Shown here piece after piece: positions 38,701 through 53,700 of a stretch of 64,000 nt of DNA. The DNA is from Archivesica marissinica. Taxonomy: Eukaryota > Mollusca > Bivalvia > Venerida > Vesicomyidae. A program made the position numbers and the translations under genes. The DNA is taken from assembly GCA_014843695.1 (NCBI GenBank), contig CM026395.1:44130396-44194395 (forward strand), given 5' to 3'. The notes beneath the pieces were generated by a model. It was not told where the DNA came from, ran no database searches, and saw nothing but the letters and a program-made list of their open reading frames with translations. Position 1 is the stretch's first letter. Every line of letters starts with the position of its first letter.

Positions 38701-41700
38701 GATTATTGTAACATGGTCATAATCATATTAACTTATTTATTCATCAAAATAAGGATAGAGGAAGAATCCGAAGATTAAAATTCCTGGTTGTTAGTGGTAC
38801 TTGTGGTATACATGTATGTGAATAACATAACCCCTATTATACTGTACATGTACCAGAGAAGACTCTGGAATGGGTCTCTATATGTATCATTGCACTATCT
38901 TCCAAAATCTAAAATGAGGAGGCGTTGCTGATATGGGCAACCGGTAGCGACGATAAATAAACGTAAACACACACATACTAGTACAATTACATAACACACT
39001 TATTGTTTGTTCTAGTGGCAATTGAAAGTGGTCTAGAAAATGATTAGTCTTCACGAAACTTTGCCAGAGTTTGATTAAATGATTAAAATGCACTTGAACT
39101 TTCAATATATTGACCGAAAGATTTTTTGTCTGACATGTCAGGCGGTCCTACGGATTTCGGGAAGACTGTGAATTTGATTAGAGTGGTGGAACCTATGCTT
39201 GGCGTATTATTTTCCATTTACATCTGTATTTAAAATATTTAAATAGTTCTAACCTAATTTAGTTGACAGAGGTGGTTCAATAGCATTCCGTTGTGCTTAC
39301 CGATAGCCTGATGCAACTGCCACCTGACTGGTTCAGCAGCCGAATATAAATAGACAACTCATTCTGAAACTGTTTCTGCCGGTATGATGCGGTTTATGAG
39401 CATTTCGGGTAGCTATCCGAATTGGAAACAAATGCCGGTGCATAACGCATTCTGGAGAACTGGTCTGAAAAAGCTAATTGAATGTTGTATAAAAATAATT
39501 TAACCCATTACCACATGGCACAATTTTGGACTCTTCCAATTTGAACGAATTTGCAGACGACAATTTGGTACATGTGAATTAAATGCCCTTATAGGATAGA
39601 AAACATTGTGGGAAAAGGAGAACTTGCTCACTATGAACAATTTCTCCTTTTCCCCATAATGTTTTCCAAAGACATTTACCATTTTTCAAGGTCAGGGAAT
39701 TTTGAAAAGTGTCGGGGAATTTTGAAATTTGAAGTGTCAGGGAATTTTATTATCTGGATGTCTGTTATTTAAGATTGTTTTCAAACGGCAAAGGCAGTTG
39801 AATCACCTTAATCTGCGTTGTTTGCAAAAGTTATGATTTGCCGTTGACGCTGAGGGTTCAAAAGCTGGTAATGCTATAAAGAAGACTGGAGATATTTTCT
39901 GATATATATGTTCAATGGATAACTTTAGACCTTGACTTTTACTCAGGTATGTGTTACTTACTTGTTAATTTATTCACTCTGTCATGAAGAGATTTATACA
40001 ATTGATAATTTAACAGGTGAAGAGAGATTGTGTGGGGCACCATGGTAAGTTTTTAAGTTATAGAATTTATGAAGTTTGTTGTTTTTCTGTTTTAAAAAAT
40101 ACTTTCAAGTTACAGTTTTGAAGTTACAATTTTCAGCTCAGCTATTTGAAGAGTAGTTCAGGTTTCAAACTAGGGTGCTATTGAAGAGAGGTGGCCTCTT
40201 TATTTCGAGACTCGGAGGGAACTTTTTAGCTCTGGCTTTCTGCTCGAAAAATGTTAGCATATCCAAAAAAAAATCAAGAAGCAAAGCGCTTTAAAGGATC
40301 AGGTATGGTCATGTGGAGGTCCAGTTTGGTCGGGACAAAAAAAATTACCTATCAATTCCAGATAATTTCGAAGTACACGCTAACATCCCGATTAATGTGA
40401 TCTCAACTGCATTCTATCACTTCCCTATCGCTACTTGACTGCTAATAGACCAGACCATACAAGAGCTCACATGACCACGACACAATTAAAATATTTTAAT
40501 TGATATTTTTTATTAGCTCACCTGTCACAAAGTGACACGGTGAGCTAATGTTATCACCCTGATGTCCGTCGTCTGTCAACAATTTCTTCAAACGACATCT
40601 CCACAATTTCTTCAAACGACATCTCCACCTAAACCGCTCAATGAATTTAGTGGACCTCTACGTATTACCGTGGCTCTATGTATATGTTGGATAGTATTTT
40701 TATGTCCTGTTTGTTTGTTTGTTTTTGGACTAAGACCCCACAAACTACATAATATATATACTAAGACCCCACAAACCTATTCCTATATACTAAAACCCCA
40801 CAAACTGCCTTATATATAATTATATATACACCAAGACCCTAAAACACATCCTATATACTAAGACCCCACAAACTACATAATATATATACTAAGACCCCAC
40901 AAACCTATTCCTATATACTAAAACCCCACAAACTACCTTATATATAATTATATACACTTACAGCCACTTGTAACTCGACACTTATATAATTCGGTATATT
41001 TAGATTATTTGTAAACGGATTTCATTAAAATTTGGACTAGGAATAATTCAACACAGTATACGTTGTTCCTAGAAATTTCTTTTCAATTGATCAACAAAAA
41101 GATATATAACTTAACAAATAAAAAACATCACTGTAAAATCCGAATTCACAAAATGATAAAACGCAAAATCCGAACAATGTGAAAAGTCACTGAATCACAA
41201 TAAAATCCGTACGTCCAAGTAACCAATACCGCGTGTGTCCTCCCACGGCTCTTACGACGTGCACACACCTTTGTCTCATCGACATCACGTAGTTCCGGAT
41301 GGAACCTTGGGGAATATTCCTCCATGCATGCACAAGGGCCTGTTCCAGTTCACGTAGGTTGCGAGCGGCTGCTGGTCGCATCCGTATTCGACTGTTCAGC
41401 TCATCCCACATATGCTCGATAACATTAAGATCCGGTGACTTTGAAGGCCAAGGCAGCTGCCGGACGTTCTGTTGCTGAAGTAATGTCTGTGTCGTACGCG
41501 CTTGTGCCCCGTCCTGCATAAATACCATGCCACGTCCACCGGCTCGCAGGTGCGGAATTGCAACTGGGATCAAAATATCCTGCTGATACCTAGCAGCGTT
41601 ACGGTTGCCTTGAACAATTACCAAGTCGGTCTTGGTGTGTAGCGACACTCCGGCCCACACCATCACGGAGCCGCCGCCATACTGGTCTCGCTGAAACACA

Positions 41701-44700
41701 CACTCGTCGTTCCATCTTTCACCTCGACGCCTGTACACGCGCATCCTTCCATCGTTGTGGTACAAGTTAAACCGGCTCTTGTCCGTGAACAGGACGTTTG
41801 CCCACTCCGCCCGAGTCATAGGCTGGTGCCGACGGGCCCATCGCTCCCGCTGCAGCCGGTGGCGTGGTGTCGGAATAAGGCCTCGGAATGGCCGCCTAGC
41901 TCTTATTTCCTGATCGTGGAGCCGCCTGAGGACTGTTTGTCTACTAACTGTCCTACCGTGCGTTCCATTGGTCGTCCTCGCAGTACATGTTGCGGTCTTG
42001 AAACGATTCTGAAGATGATCCACAACAATCTGCGCATCCTGTACCGGCGTAGTCACCCTTCCGCGAGGCTGCCTGGGCTCGGCCAGTGCGTTGGAACTAC
42101 TGCAGTAGGCTGACTATGGTGGACACATGCCTGCCAAAGACTCGAGCTACCTGCAAAGAAACAAAATACAATATAAACTAGTTTACAGAGATAAAATGTC
42201 ACTTTTGTTATGATTTATACTGAATAAGTTCATATTGCATATTTTTGCAATTAAAATTATTGTTATATAAATAAAATACATTTACATACGTGTCTGGGTG
42301 AAAGCCTTGTGCAACATGCCAATTGCGCGACAGCGCTCTTGGTTATTCATTCAAACCATAGCAATTTTAAACTCAGTTTTGTTTTTCGGTGTGAATTCCC
42401 TTCTGGAATCATAAAATGTAAAAATCGATATTTTCTCTCAGCTAAATTTCCTCGTGCAATATTGTAAAATCGTGCCTGTCCCATGTGTAAACATGACCGT
42501 CTGGTTTTGAGTTGTCATTTTGTGAATTCGGATTTTACAGTGATGTTTTTTATTTGTTAAGTTTTATATCTTTTTGTTGATCAATTGAAAAGAAATTTCT
42601 AGGAAGAACATATACCGTGTTGAATTATTCCTAGTCCAAATTTTAATGAAATCCGTTTACAAATAATCCAAATATACCGAATTATATAAGTGTCTGGTTA
42701 CAAGTGGCTGTAAGTGTATACACCAAGACCCTAAAACACATCCTGTATACTATGACCCCATAGACTACATTCTATATATTAAGACTCCACAAACCACATC
42801 CAATAAACTAAGGCCCCTAAAGTTACATTTTATTTGCCAAGACCCTAAAAAACCACATCATATATACTAAGATGACATAAACCATATCACAGTGCAGTAC
42901 TACCGGTATTAAACCATGGAACACTGAAGTGCAAATTCTCTTATAATGCAGGTGTTCTTTGTTGTCCATTTATTGTTTTGTGGGGGAAAAAATGTTTCAC
43001 ATTATTCCATTTTGCTATACTGAACTTGTTTAAATTTGGTAAGAAACTGTGTAAGCCAAGTCCAGACAGGTGACTGTTTTTACTTCAGACTTTATTTCAC
43101 ACCACAGTGCAAACACATTGACTTGCTTACTGGTCACCTAGCAATATTTTGATATTGTGTGTATGTGTGAAATGACGCTGGTGTAAATACTATATACTAA
43201 GACCCCACAAACCACATAATATATACTAACAGTCTTCACGAAACTGATTGAATTTACTCAGGACATTCGGTCAGACAGGATAAAAAATTCTGTCTGACCG
43301 ATTAATTTCTGAATTTGGCGTAGAGCAAGTAACACAATATTTCACATATACTTTAATGGTTACTGCATCCAGCTATGAAAGTGTTATGATTTTTAAGGTT
43401 AACATTAGTTGATGGACCCGACTCCGACTGGAGTATTTAAAAATATGTGCGGACTATTTGGTTACAAATAAACAGCATATTATAAATGCAGGTGTCAGTG
43501 CAACATTCACCACCAAATTACCTTCAGAGTAGGGGGTGGGTGCCTTTAGTGGGAAATTTAAAAAAATCCATTTTGGTCAACCCCATTGAAATTTGGCATG
43601 TTCCTGTGGCTCAAAGGTCAGTCTGTTGAAAACTACTGTCTTGTGCCAAACTATTTTTGGGAGAAATTGCAATGGCGGTGTCTGACCTGCTACATTGTGT
43701 ATGTCGCGAAAACATGTTACAGCAGTGTTAGATCTAACCATCCGTATTATTGGTTGAAACTCGAATCGCTTACCCAATGAAATTCGCACTCTTATAATTT
43801 CCGGAGATGGAAATAAAGCGCATTAATGGAAGATGGCAGATGGAAAATAAGCACACCAGTCCACAAAATGACCGCAAAATACCGTTTTTGTATAAAACAA
43901 CACAGTTAGTGCTTTAGGTTAATGCACACTAAATAAAACTTGCATGCTGGCTATTATTTTCATCGGACAGTAGGACCGATAAACTGCAAAAAGTCGTCTG
44001 ACATTTCTGAAATTTATCGGACATGTCCGACGGCTTTCGTAAAGACTGTACTAAGACCCCACAAACTACATAATATATACCAAGACCCCACAAACCACAT
44101 AATATATATACTAAGACCCCACAAACTACATAATATATATATTAAGACCCCACAAACCACATAATATCATTTTCCCCAAAATATGGGGCTTTTCATGCCT
44201 ATTTCCCAGTCAATAACAACTGACGTTATTGTTCTACTCCAGCACCAGCTATTGAAGTAGAAGTAGAAGTAGATTTGCCATCAGATGTACATGTGAGTAA
44301 CTTCCTGTTCTGTAATGGGTTCACAATTCTCTAGATAATGCCTCTAGAGTGTTTAGTGATGAGTGTCATTTCTGTTGTATTGTAACTAATTTCTTTGTGT
44401 GTGAGTTGAACTTTTATTAGCTCACCTGAGCACAACATGCTATTGTTACCGGTGATTTTCTGACGGTTCGTCGTAAACAATTAAATTCAAACGACATCTC
44501 CTAAACCCCTGGGCCAATTTTAATAAAACTTTACAGGGATGTTACAGATGCCCTTTCAAAGTTGTTCGAAGAATTTGATTCTATGCAGAAATCATCTGCT
44601 TGCCATGGCAACGAAAAGAAAAATTAAATGAAAACTTTAAAAATCTTCTCCAAAACCACTGGCCAGATTCAAAAATATTTTGGCACAGGTGTTCCTTAGG

Positions 44701-47700
44701 TAACTCTACCAATTTTGTTAGCTCGACTATTCGAAGAATACGGGGAGCTATTGCACTCGTGTCTGCGTTGGTTAAAAGTTTTTTTACAAATACTAATGTC
44801 TTCTATACATTAAATATATTCACTTCAAACGTTGCATACTTATTGGATATCATCAAATGACCTTGCAGGACAAGTCCCATAATTCTATATCAGATTTTGA
44901 CTGAATTATGCCCCTTTTTGGACTTAGAAAATTCATTAGAAAGCCATTTCTTTATCAAAATTTCAAATTATGTTGCTTGTGACAACCCGACCGGGTAGCT
45001 CAGTGGTAGAGCACTTGACTTGGGATCGAACGTTCCGGGTTCGATTCCCTGTCGGAACGAAAATTCTGTCCAGTGATTTTTCGCCTCTCATCTATAATGT
45101 GAGACAGTAGTCAGTGGCTGTGAAAGAATTGTGCGTCGGTACTGGTGTGAGAAAGCCAGGAAAACATGGGTAGGTGCACTGGCCTCCGTGATATGAGAAA
45201 GCGGCGTTAAACCCGATTCAATTCAATGCTTGTGACCCCCCCGGACAGATCTTGTTCGAATTATTTTGACCCGTAATAAAACATGGCCACTAGGAGCGGG
45301 GCTAGTTTGCCGTATATGTATCTTTAAGAATCTTTGTTTCCAAACCTTGCAAGATTTGCCTGCCCTATCAAAAAGTTTAATAGATCTCTATGTATTTTAA
45401 TAAGAAAAACTGAAAGGGGTTTTAATTTCTTTTTTTCTTTAAAAAAAATGCTCAACCCATAACCCCTTGCATCATAGTACCGTATTTCCCTATCTGAAGC
45501 AGACAATATTTGAAAACATTGTGGTAAAAGAAGCCATTGCTTGTAGTGAGCAATGGCTTCTTTTGCCACAATGTTTTCATCTCTGTCAGGGAGAAATAAC
45601 CCAGTTTTCTGAAATCGATCTTGTGTCTATTTGCCTTGAATTTGGAAGAGTCCAAAACATGCTTATGAGGCAAAGGGTTAATACAGGTGTTTGCTTGTAC
45701 AGGTTTGACTATAGACTTAAATATTTTTCAGGAGTTGGATCAAGAGGCTGCTGTCAGTAATGACCAGGCTGAGAACTTGAGCAACAAATCTCCTGACAAG
45801 CACAAAGACAATGTAGAAACTACCTTAATCAAGGACAGCCTGGAGGGAAAAGCTGAAGACAAATCACCAGCTTCAATACCAGAGAGAGATCGAAAACCGA
45901 ACACTTTTACAAAAATAAATGTGAGTGAATTGATAGAAAAAAAGAAAGTCAAAGAAACGAAATCTGAAAGTGAGTCTGAGTGGGAATTATATAAAGCAAG
46001 TGTAAAAAAAGAGAGAAAAGAAACAGATGAGGTTGAAAAGAAACCAATATATGTGTCGGCTAAAACTAAATTGGTGGATAGACTGTCTGAAAAGGAAAGT
46101 GAAAGTGCTGAAAAGAACCCTACTATTGAAAAAGAAGAAAACAAAGATGTACGTTGTTCTGAAAAGGAAGACACTGAAAATAAGGAAAGTGATCCAGAAT
46201 ATGAGAAACATGTTGAGACGGCTGAAGATAAAACAGAGATCATGGACAAAATAAATGAGAATGAAAATGATGAGAAGAATCAAGTTGAAACTAAACGTAA
46301 TGTATTATGTTATGTAAGGGTGCAACGATACGCCTACCTCACGATACGATTCTTGGGTCACAATACGTATCGCGATATGGTTTTATGGAACCAAAGGGGA
46401 AAATATAGAAAATAGTTAAAACTTTTCAAGTACATTTACTAATTAAAACAAATGATTAACTGTAAAACAAGCAGTTATATAAACAATATAAACAATGCCT
46501 AGCCTACGCTCAGCCTATTAAACTGTTCCAACAGAAACATTTCCTGGAACGGGGTTGTGCTCTTTTTGGATTGATCTTTATTTTTCCGGACACATTCGGA
46601 TACGTCAATGTTCGGATGATGACGCTTCATGTGCGTAGTCGTGTTACCCGTTTTATATGACACATCCGTGAAACAATGGTGGCAAGTGGTTGTTTCTTTC
46701 ACCGTTGTGTTTACGCCGTCATCTATATTAAATTTGAATCCAAAATGTGCCCATATATTTTATTTGAAAGTTGCCGGTGGTGATTGTAATTCAGCCATGT
46801 TTGTTTTGTTTGTAAGAGTAGTCTCCCTTCCGTTGGAGTAATTGCCGTACCGTAATGGGCATGCAGCGTATCGCGTATCGAACCGTGGCCCTAGTACCGC
46901 GATAAACCGTCCCACGGTATATCGTTGCACCCTTAATGTTGTGACCTGCTCTTCATGTGTATGCCTAACTTCAAGATCACTGCACTGCTCTGAACTATAG
47001 AGGTGACTATTGAGGCCAAAATGACTATATCACAATAGTATCACGATAGTTGAAAATACTATTGCGATAGTTTGGTTAAACTTGGTTAAACACAGGTAAT
47101 ATGCAATATTGGTTTGACACTGATTTAATGAATCTATATCAATGCAAAAAAGAGTTTAATATGACTAGAATAGGTTAAGTAGCTAGAACACAGACTTATA
47201 CTTAGTATGAAACTTAAAAATAGTATGAAACTTAAACAAACATGTCTAACACTTAACCTGTCACATGCCATATGCGAACAGTGTTGCTCCAGATTAGCCT
47301 GCGCATTGGCGGATGCGCAGGCAGATCTGGAAATACACTGTGACAGCTTTTCAATTTGGTAGCATAATGCCGCCCCCTACTCTTAATTATCACCTGCTCA
47401 ATATAATAAGCATTCATAGTGTGCCCCGTGTTTGCACACGAATCAAACATTATGCCCCGCTAAATAAACAAACAACACGCTTGTATGATTCTCCAGCTAA
47501 TTATAGTCCGAGATATTAGTCATGCGCGACATGATTTCACCTTGACCCGAGTAATTTTCCACAACATTTGTGAGTTAATAGACTCTGGGGAATTCCTAAT
47601 TTTCGGATATTTTTGCCGTTTTTTTAATTCTCGCCAAACTGAGTTTTTATTAACCAAGTTTGCCATTGTCTGCGCATGGCGCATGTACCCGGCAGGAGGA

Positions 47701-50700
47701 TAACATTTAACTTGTCATTACTCGTCTTCAATCTCATCATGGCACATGCCATTGTCATACATAGTTCACTGCTTCCAGTTACGAGTGCATAGTGGTCGTC
47801 TAGTACATTACGGGATATTGACCATTTACCGCATCCCTCTAGGGCAATTGGCGATCATATCGCCAGGGAGCTTTCAGCGGGTACACAATACAATCAAATA
47901 AGCGCCTGTGCGAACTGGAGTAGTTACTTTCACTTTCAAAAGCATGGCTGTCAATTGTAAGTGAAAACATTGGACACAATTGAATTTTAAACGAACTATC
48001 GATAGTTCGATGGACTATCGGCGATAGTGATCGACTTGGAGTTTTGCTATCGCGACCTATCGTTACACCTCTACTGAACTATGTTGGTTTTGCTATGTAA
48101 GCCTTACTATCCCAATTAATTGGGGTACCACACCTTGTGGCGGTGCCCTATAGTAATCGACATGTCCGTCGGGTCCGTCTTGTCACGTTTAACCGTGTCC
48201 GCTCTCTTACTTAAAGATTTCTCATCTGATCCTCACTAAACTTGCTGAGAATGTTTATCAGTGTAAAATCTTAGCCACGTTTGATTACCACTACCAGCCA
48301 AATCGCATAAGACATACATAAGTTATGACCCTCCCTTGATTTAATCAAAATTTGCCATCTTTGCCTTGTCCACTCTTCTGACAGCTCTATGTGGGGCCCT
48401 TTCTGACTTGTTCAGTGTTCTAGTTGAAAATGTTTGCTAGACTGATTAACTTTATCATCATATATAGGAATCCAAAGACCTGTAGCTTGCATAGAACCAA
48501 ATGCCAGAAGAAAACAGAAGGTTACTGAAGAGGGAGATGATATTAAAGAATCTGAAGATGATACAGATGATGATTTTGAAGACATTGAATCATCAGGGTC
48601 AGAATGTAAGTTGTTTGGCTGCCTCGCAGTCTGGCAATTGTAATTATTATGAGTTTTAGCTTAAGGCCCGACATATTTTACTTTTTGCCAGCAGTTTAGT
48701 AGAACCTATAAATTTAAATGTTTGCATACCTTTAGTTTATTTAGTTTATTAAAGAGGAATAAATATGGTGTTTTATTTTGCAGATGTTTCAGAAAGCTCA
48801 GGCAATGAAGAAGATGATGATAGTGATGCTGTGAGTGAAGTTTTCCCCCTTTTAGCTAGTCTGCATGACATCAGGAGTGTGGATAACAAGTGAGTTTCTT
48901 TTTTTATATACCGGAAGGGTTGTGTTATGGTATGGCATGTGTCTGTGTCCTTCTGTCCTTTAGCAAATGCTTGTACGGACAACTCCTTTTATCATTCTAT
49001 AGAATTTCTTCATACTTGAATACATGTATGAGTGTGTGTATTTATTTACCATTATGCACAACACAGTCTTCTGGACGTCGCTACATGACTGAAATACTGT
49101 TGGAGTGACATTACATTCCAATCAAATCACCCTGACCTCTGAGTGGTTTGTCCTTAATCATATAATGCTCTGATCTGTGGTGCTCTTGTTTTATTACCTA
49201 GCCCAGCTCCTTTTGAACTCGCCTAAGCAAGAAGTGCTACAATTTGAAGTTTATAAACCTTCAGTAGTGACTTGATAGGTTATCTGTGATTAATTTTGCC
49301 ACAGAAGTAAGACATCGGTTGTTGGTGTAGACATATGGTACTGGATAAGATTGATTTTGAGCTAGCTCACTCTTTTTTTAAGACAAAAAAGAGATGCAGA
49401 GATATCCTTGAATACCGAGTTCCGACGCATCTAAGCGAAGAATCAACAATGACTTAACATAAAACGAATGAACTCATGTAAATAGTGTATTATCTGTATA
49501 AATAGATCCGTTTCTACATATTCAACGTGAGAAATTATGCTTATTACGCTTATTTAGTGTCAAAATATCACATCGACTCATGCCGCTATTCGGAATTCCT
49601 CTGAGCCGAGAAACGTCTATTATGAATCATTTCATTGGTTGACTAATGTCGTTCTAAATATAGTTAATTCACTCTTCTGTATCTGCTCTGTCCATTACGT
49701 TTATTAAACGTCGTCTCAAAATAGCGTGAAAATTAATTCTGCATCACTAAATTACATTAAAACTGAGTGTACAACATGCCTTTATTTAATTATGCTAATA
49801 AACAGGAAATGTGTCCCTGTTTTGCCGTATATAAACTATAACTATGAACAATTTGTAAATAATAACATTTAACTAGAAATTATGCCTTGCTGTTGTCCTT
49901 ATAGCACTCCCAGTAGTCTGTCTGTACATGCATAAAAACAGTGGCCATAGAAGTTGGTGAATACTGTTTATTCTTGCGTGTGTGAGCCTGCACAGATATT
50001 GATTAGTTCGAGATCTATTTTACTATCACAGCAATAACGTATATAACGCATACACCTTTCCTAACAGTGAATCAATTGTCACGTGACCTACCGATACGCA
50101 GAGCTTAGCTGAGCAGACAGACCACACATTGTTATGTTTGCAGTAGCATATTGCAAAATATTAGCTATTTAATGTAATGCACAAAGTTGCATTTGGATTT
50201 TGCTGTTAAAACAGACTGCTTGCAGTAACATTGCTATAAAAATGTCCTTGTAATTTCTCACTTTCCACATTTTAGTCTAGGAAATCTCCTATCATGTTTA
50301 CAAACATTGCAGATGAAAATAATGTCACCGGATATTGTGAATATTGAAAACGAGGTCAAAACATAAGTCGCGTCGTTATAAGGAGTCGAACGATAAATGT
50401 GGGAATTATGTAGTATGGAGTTTGAAATTGTTACTAAAGAGAGGCATGTCAAATAAGGGCTGATGACTGTGCAATGAGACAATGATTCTTGGTAACGGTC
50501 ACTGTTTATTCTGCTTGAATAGTACTACTGCAAAAGAGTGTTCATTATAAGTCCTGCATCTTTTTTATTTAGAGTGGTATAGCCTAGGCCATTATTTCCC
50601 TCTTGGTTGACAAAATAGCCAGAGAGCTAAAAGTACTGATCTTTTTACTATTAGAGAGCAGGACCACACTAGTGAGGAATGTCAAGCACCGGAAACATCA

Positions 50701-53700
50701 GCATGTGAGCAGTCAGAATGGTTTTTCAGAAATAGTATGTATATTTTACACTAACATTTTTTATTGCAAACCATACTTTGTCACTTTCAAATTTATTTAA
50801 ACCATTGTTTATTTAAATGTTTTGTTCATAAAGACTTGAAATTGTGCGACACACATTAACATTTAAATATAAAACATTCAAATCTTGACTGTTTTTAGAA
50901 ACAGTTGACAATTTTATTAGCTCAACTATTCGAAGAATACAGTTGACAATTTTATTAGCTCAACTATTCGAAGAATAAGGAGGGCTGTTCTATTTGCCCA
51001 GGCATCAAGCTTTGTTTTTTTTTAGCTCACCTGCTCAGGATGAGCTTTTGTGATCGGTCTTCATCAGTCGTGCGTCGTGAATAATTGCTTGTGGCATATC
51101 TAGAGGCATATTTTTAGCCCAATCTTCATGAAAATTGGTCAGGACATTTGTCTGCATTATTTCTCAGATGAGTTCAAAATTGAGTCGCACGAGGTCCAGA
51201 AGTAGGTTACTAGGTCAAATCTTTGACAACTTTTAAAAAATATTGTGAACACTAGAGGCTACATTTGACCCAAACTTAATGAAACTTGGTCAGGATGTTT
51301 GTCTCCATAATATCTCGGGTGTGTTCGAGACAGGATCACATGGGCTCAAAAAGTAGGTCACCAGGGCAGATCTTAGAAAAACCTGATGAACACTCTTGAG
51401 GCCACATTTTTGGCCCATATTTCATGAAATTTGAACAGAATATTTGTTTTCATATCTTGGATGAACTTGAAATTGGGTCACATGGAGTCATGAATAGGGT
51501 TCTGTGTCAAATCTCAGGAAAAACCTGGTGAACTCTCCAAAAGCCACATTTTTCACCCATTCTTCAGAATTGCTACAGAAAGTTTATCTTCGTGAAATCT
51601 CAGAGGAGTTAAAATCATGTTAGGCCAAAATATAGGTAACCAAGGCAATTTTACTCAGGTGAGTGACTCGGGACTGTCTTGGCCTTCTTGTTTGGTTAAA
51701 GTTTTGGTTAAAGTTTTACATGCAGGTACTATCAGGGCTATATCTCAATAACCAATGCATGGGTTGGATTCAAACTTCAAACATACCTTCCCACTGATCA
51801 AACCTACTGACAGAACTATGTCCCATAACTCCAGCCTGCATATTGTGGCCCGTGAAATACATAGCAAACTTTCGAAAATGTTCAAGCAGGTTAAACTTTT
51901 CGTGCATGCAAGTACTATCATTATTATAGAATGATCACCCTTTTTTTGCTCACCTGAGCACTTAGTGCTCAAAGTGCTCAAGGTGAGCTATTGTGATCGG
52001 GATTTGTCCGTCGTGCGTCGTCAACATTTACCTTGTGTGTACACACTAGAGGCCACAGTTTTGGTCCAATCTTCATGAAACTTGGTCAGAATGTTTTTCT
52101 CAATGAAATCTCAACCAAGTTTGAAAATGGGTCATGTCGGGTCAAAAACTAGGTCACTAGGTAAAATTGTTGAAAAGGCTTGTGTACACTCTAGAGGCCA
52201 CAATTTTGGTCCAATCTTCATGAAACTTGGTCAGAATGTTGCTCTATTAGCCAACTTTGAAAATAGGTCATGTTGGTTTAAAAACTAGGTCACTAGGTCA
52301 AATTTCTGAAAAAGCTTGTGTACACTCGTAACTTGTACTGTCGCTATATGACTGAAATACTGTCGAAGTGACGTTAAATTCCAATCAAACAAACAAATAA
52401 CTTCAAACTTGTGTTGTATTATCAATATGCCATAAATAGACAACCGTCCTGTCTGGGGACAGCTCTTGTTTCTTTTCTTTTTTACTCTTATACATTGTTC
52501 TGATTTCAGTCCATATCGAGTCATATGAGAATAACAATGGAAAGAGAAATTATTCAAAAACGGCATACTGCTGTTTTTGTCACGGAAAGTATTCATCAAA
52601 GATATCTAAACACCTGTTTGCTGTGCATAGTGATGAACCAAAAGTTCACGAAATAAAGAAACTAGAAATATCATCAAAAAGAAGAAAAAAGGAGCTTCAA
52701 AGACTGTTGAATGAAGGCAATTTTGCTCATAATGCTACGGTAATACACGTATATATTAGGAATTGTTTTATCATTGTCGTCACTACTGAGGCGGGTCGTC
52801 CGATTGTCTGTCGTGTGAATGACATCAAATTAATTTATTCTGTTTGGTGGTCGGAACTTGTTTTGATGTTATAATTGACACTTAATTGATTACTCAATTT
52901 AGAACTTTAAGCAGCTACCCATAGCAGGGCAATACCGAAATAGTTGTTAAATAATAAATATCGTAACTTTTGCCATTAACGTTAACGCTGTTAAACTGTG
53001 AAGAGATCTTTAGAATATAATAGTAGTATAGTAATATAAGTGAATTGTGAGAATGCCTCCACCTAAATCTGTGGTATGGAAGTACTTTGAAAGACTTGAC
53101 AAGACTGTTTCTTGCAAGTTGTGCGATGCCAGTCTGACATTTACTGGTGGCACTACCAACCTGCATAATCATCTGAGGCTGAAGCATCCAGCAGAAGGCC
53201 TCACCTCTGATTGACGAGACAAAAAGCATAATCCACGGTACTCGAGTGAATACCTTTCAGACTACCAAAATCACTACCCGTTGACATCCCTAATATATAT
53301 ATATTTGGTTGAAACTTCAACCAGGTCTTTCTCTGCTTATCCGATATATAGAAAAAGCTTGTGGCACAAACTACTTTTGCTTAGGAGATATTTCAATTTA
53401 ACTTGTTTAGTTTTTAAATGAAGTTTTGGAGAATGCATATTCTGTGTCAAAGCGGTATGCAGGGAAGTTGGAAGCTGGAAACAGAAAGTAGATTGACAGT
53501 TTAGTGAGACTATGTCACCATTTAGCTTGATCCCCGATTTCTCATTAAATATTAAAGCTATTACATTGAAGGTTCACATGTCTTTTTGGATCATTCTTTA
53601 CTGTGACGGGCCAAGTCCTGTAACAATGAGAATACTCCATCCTGCCTGTCAGTCGGGGGGAAATAAATAACTTTAAAACTGTATATTTCTCTGAAACTAG

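Noticed and set aside
41757..42113. Plus-strand frame of 118 codons
   Set aside because: It is the antisense of the mariner transposase.
44993..45065. A functional tRNA-Pro gene
   Set aside because: The A and B boxes are good but the SINE body continues directly, and there is no oligo-T stop after the tRNA-like part.
45740..46283. Minus-strand serine-rich and hydrophobic frames
   Set aside because: They are shadows of the Lys/Glu-rich exon 6 on the plus strand, which has matching splice phases.
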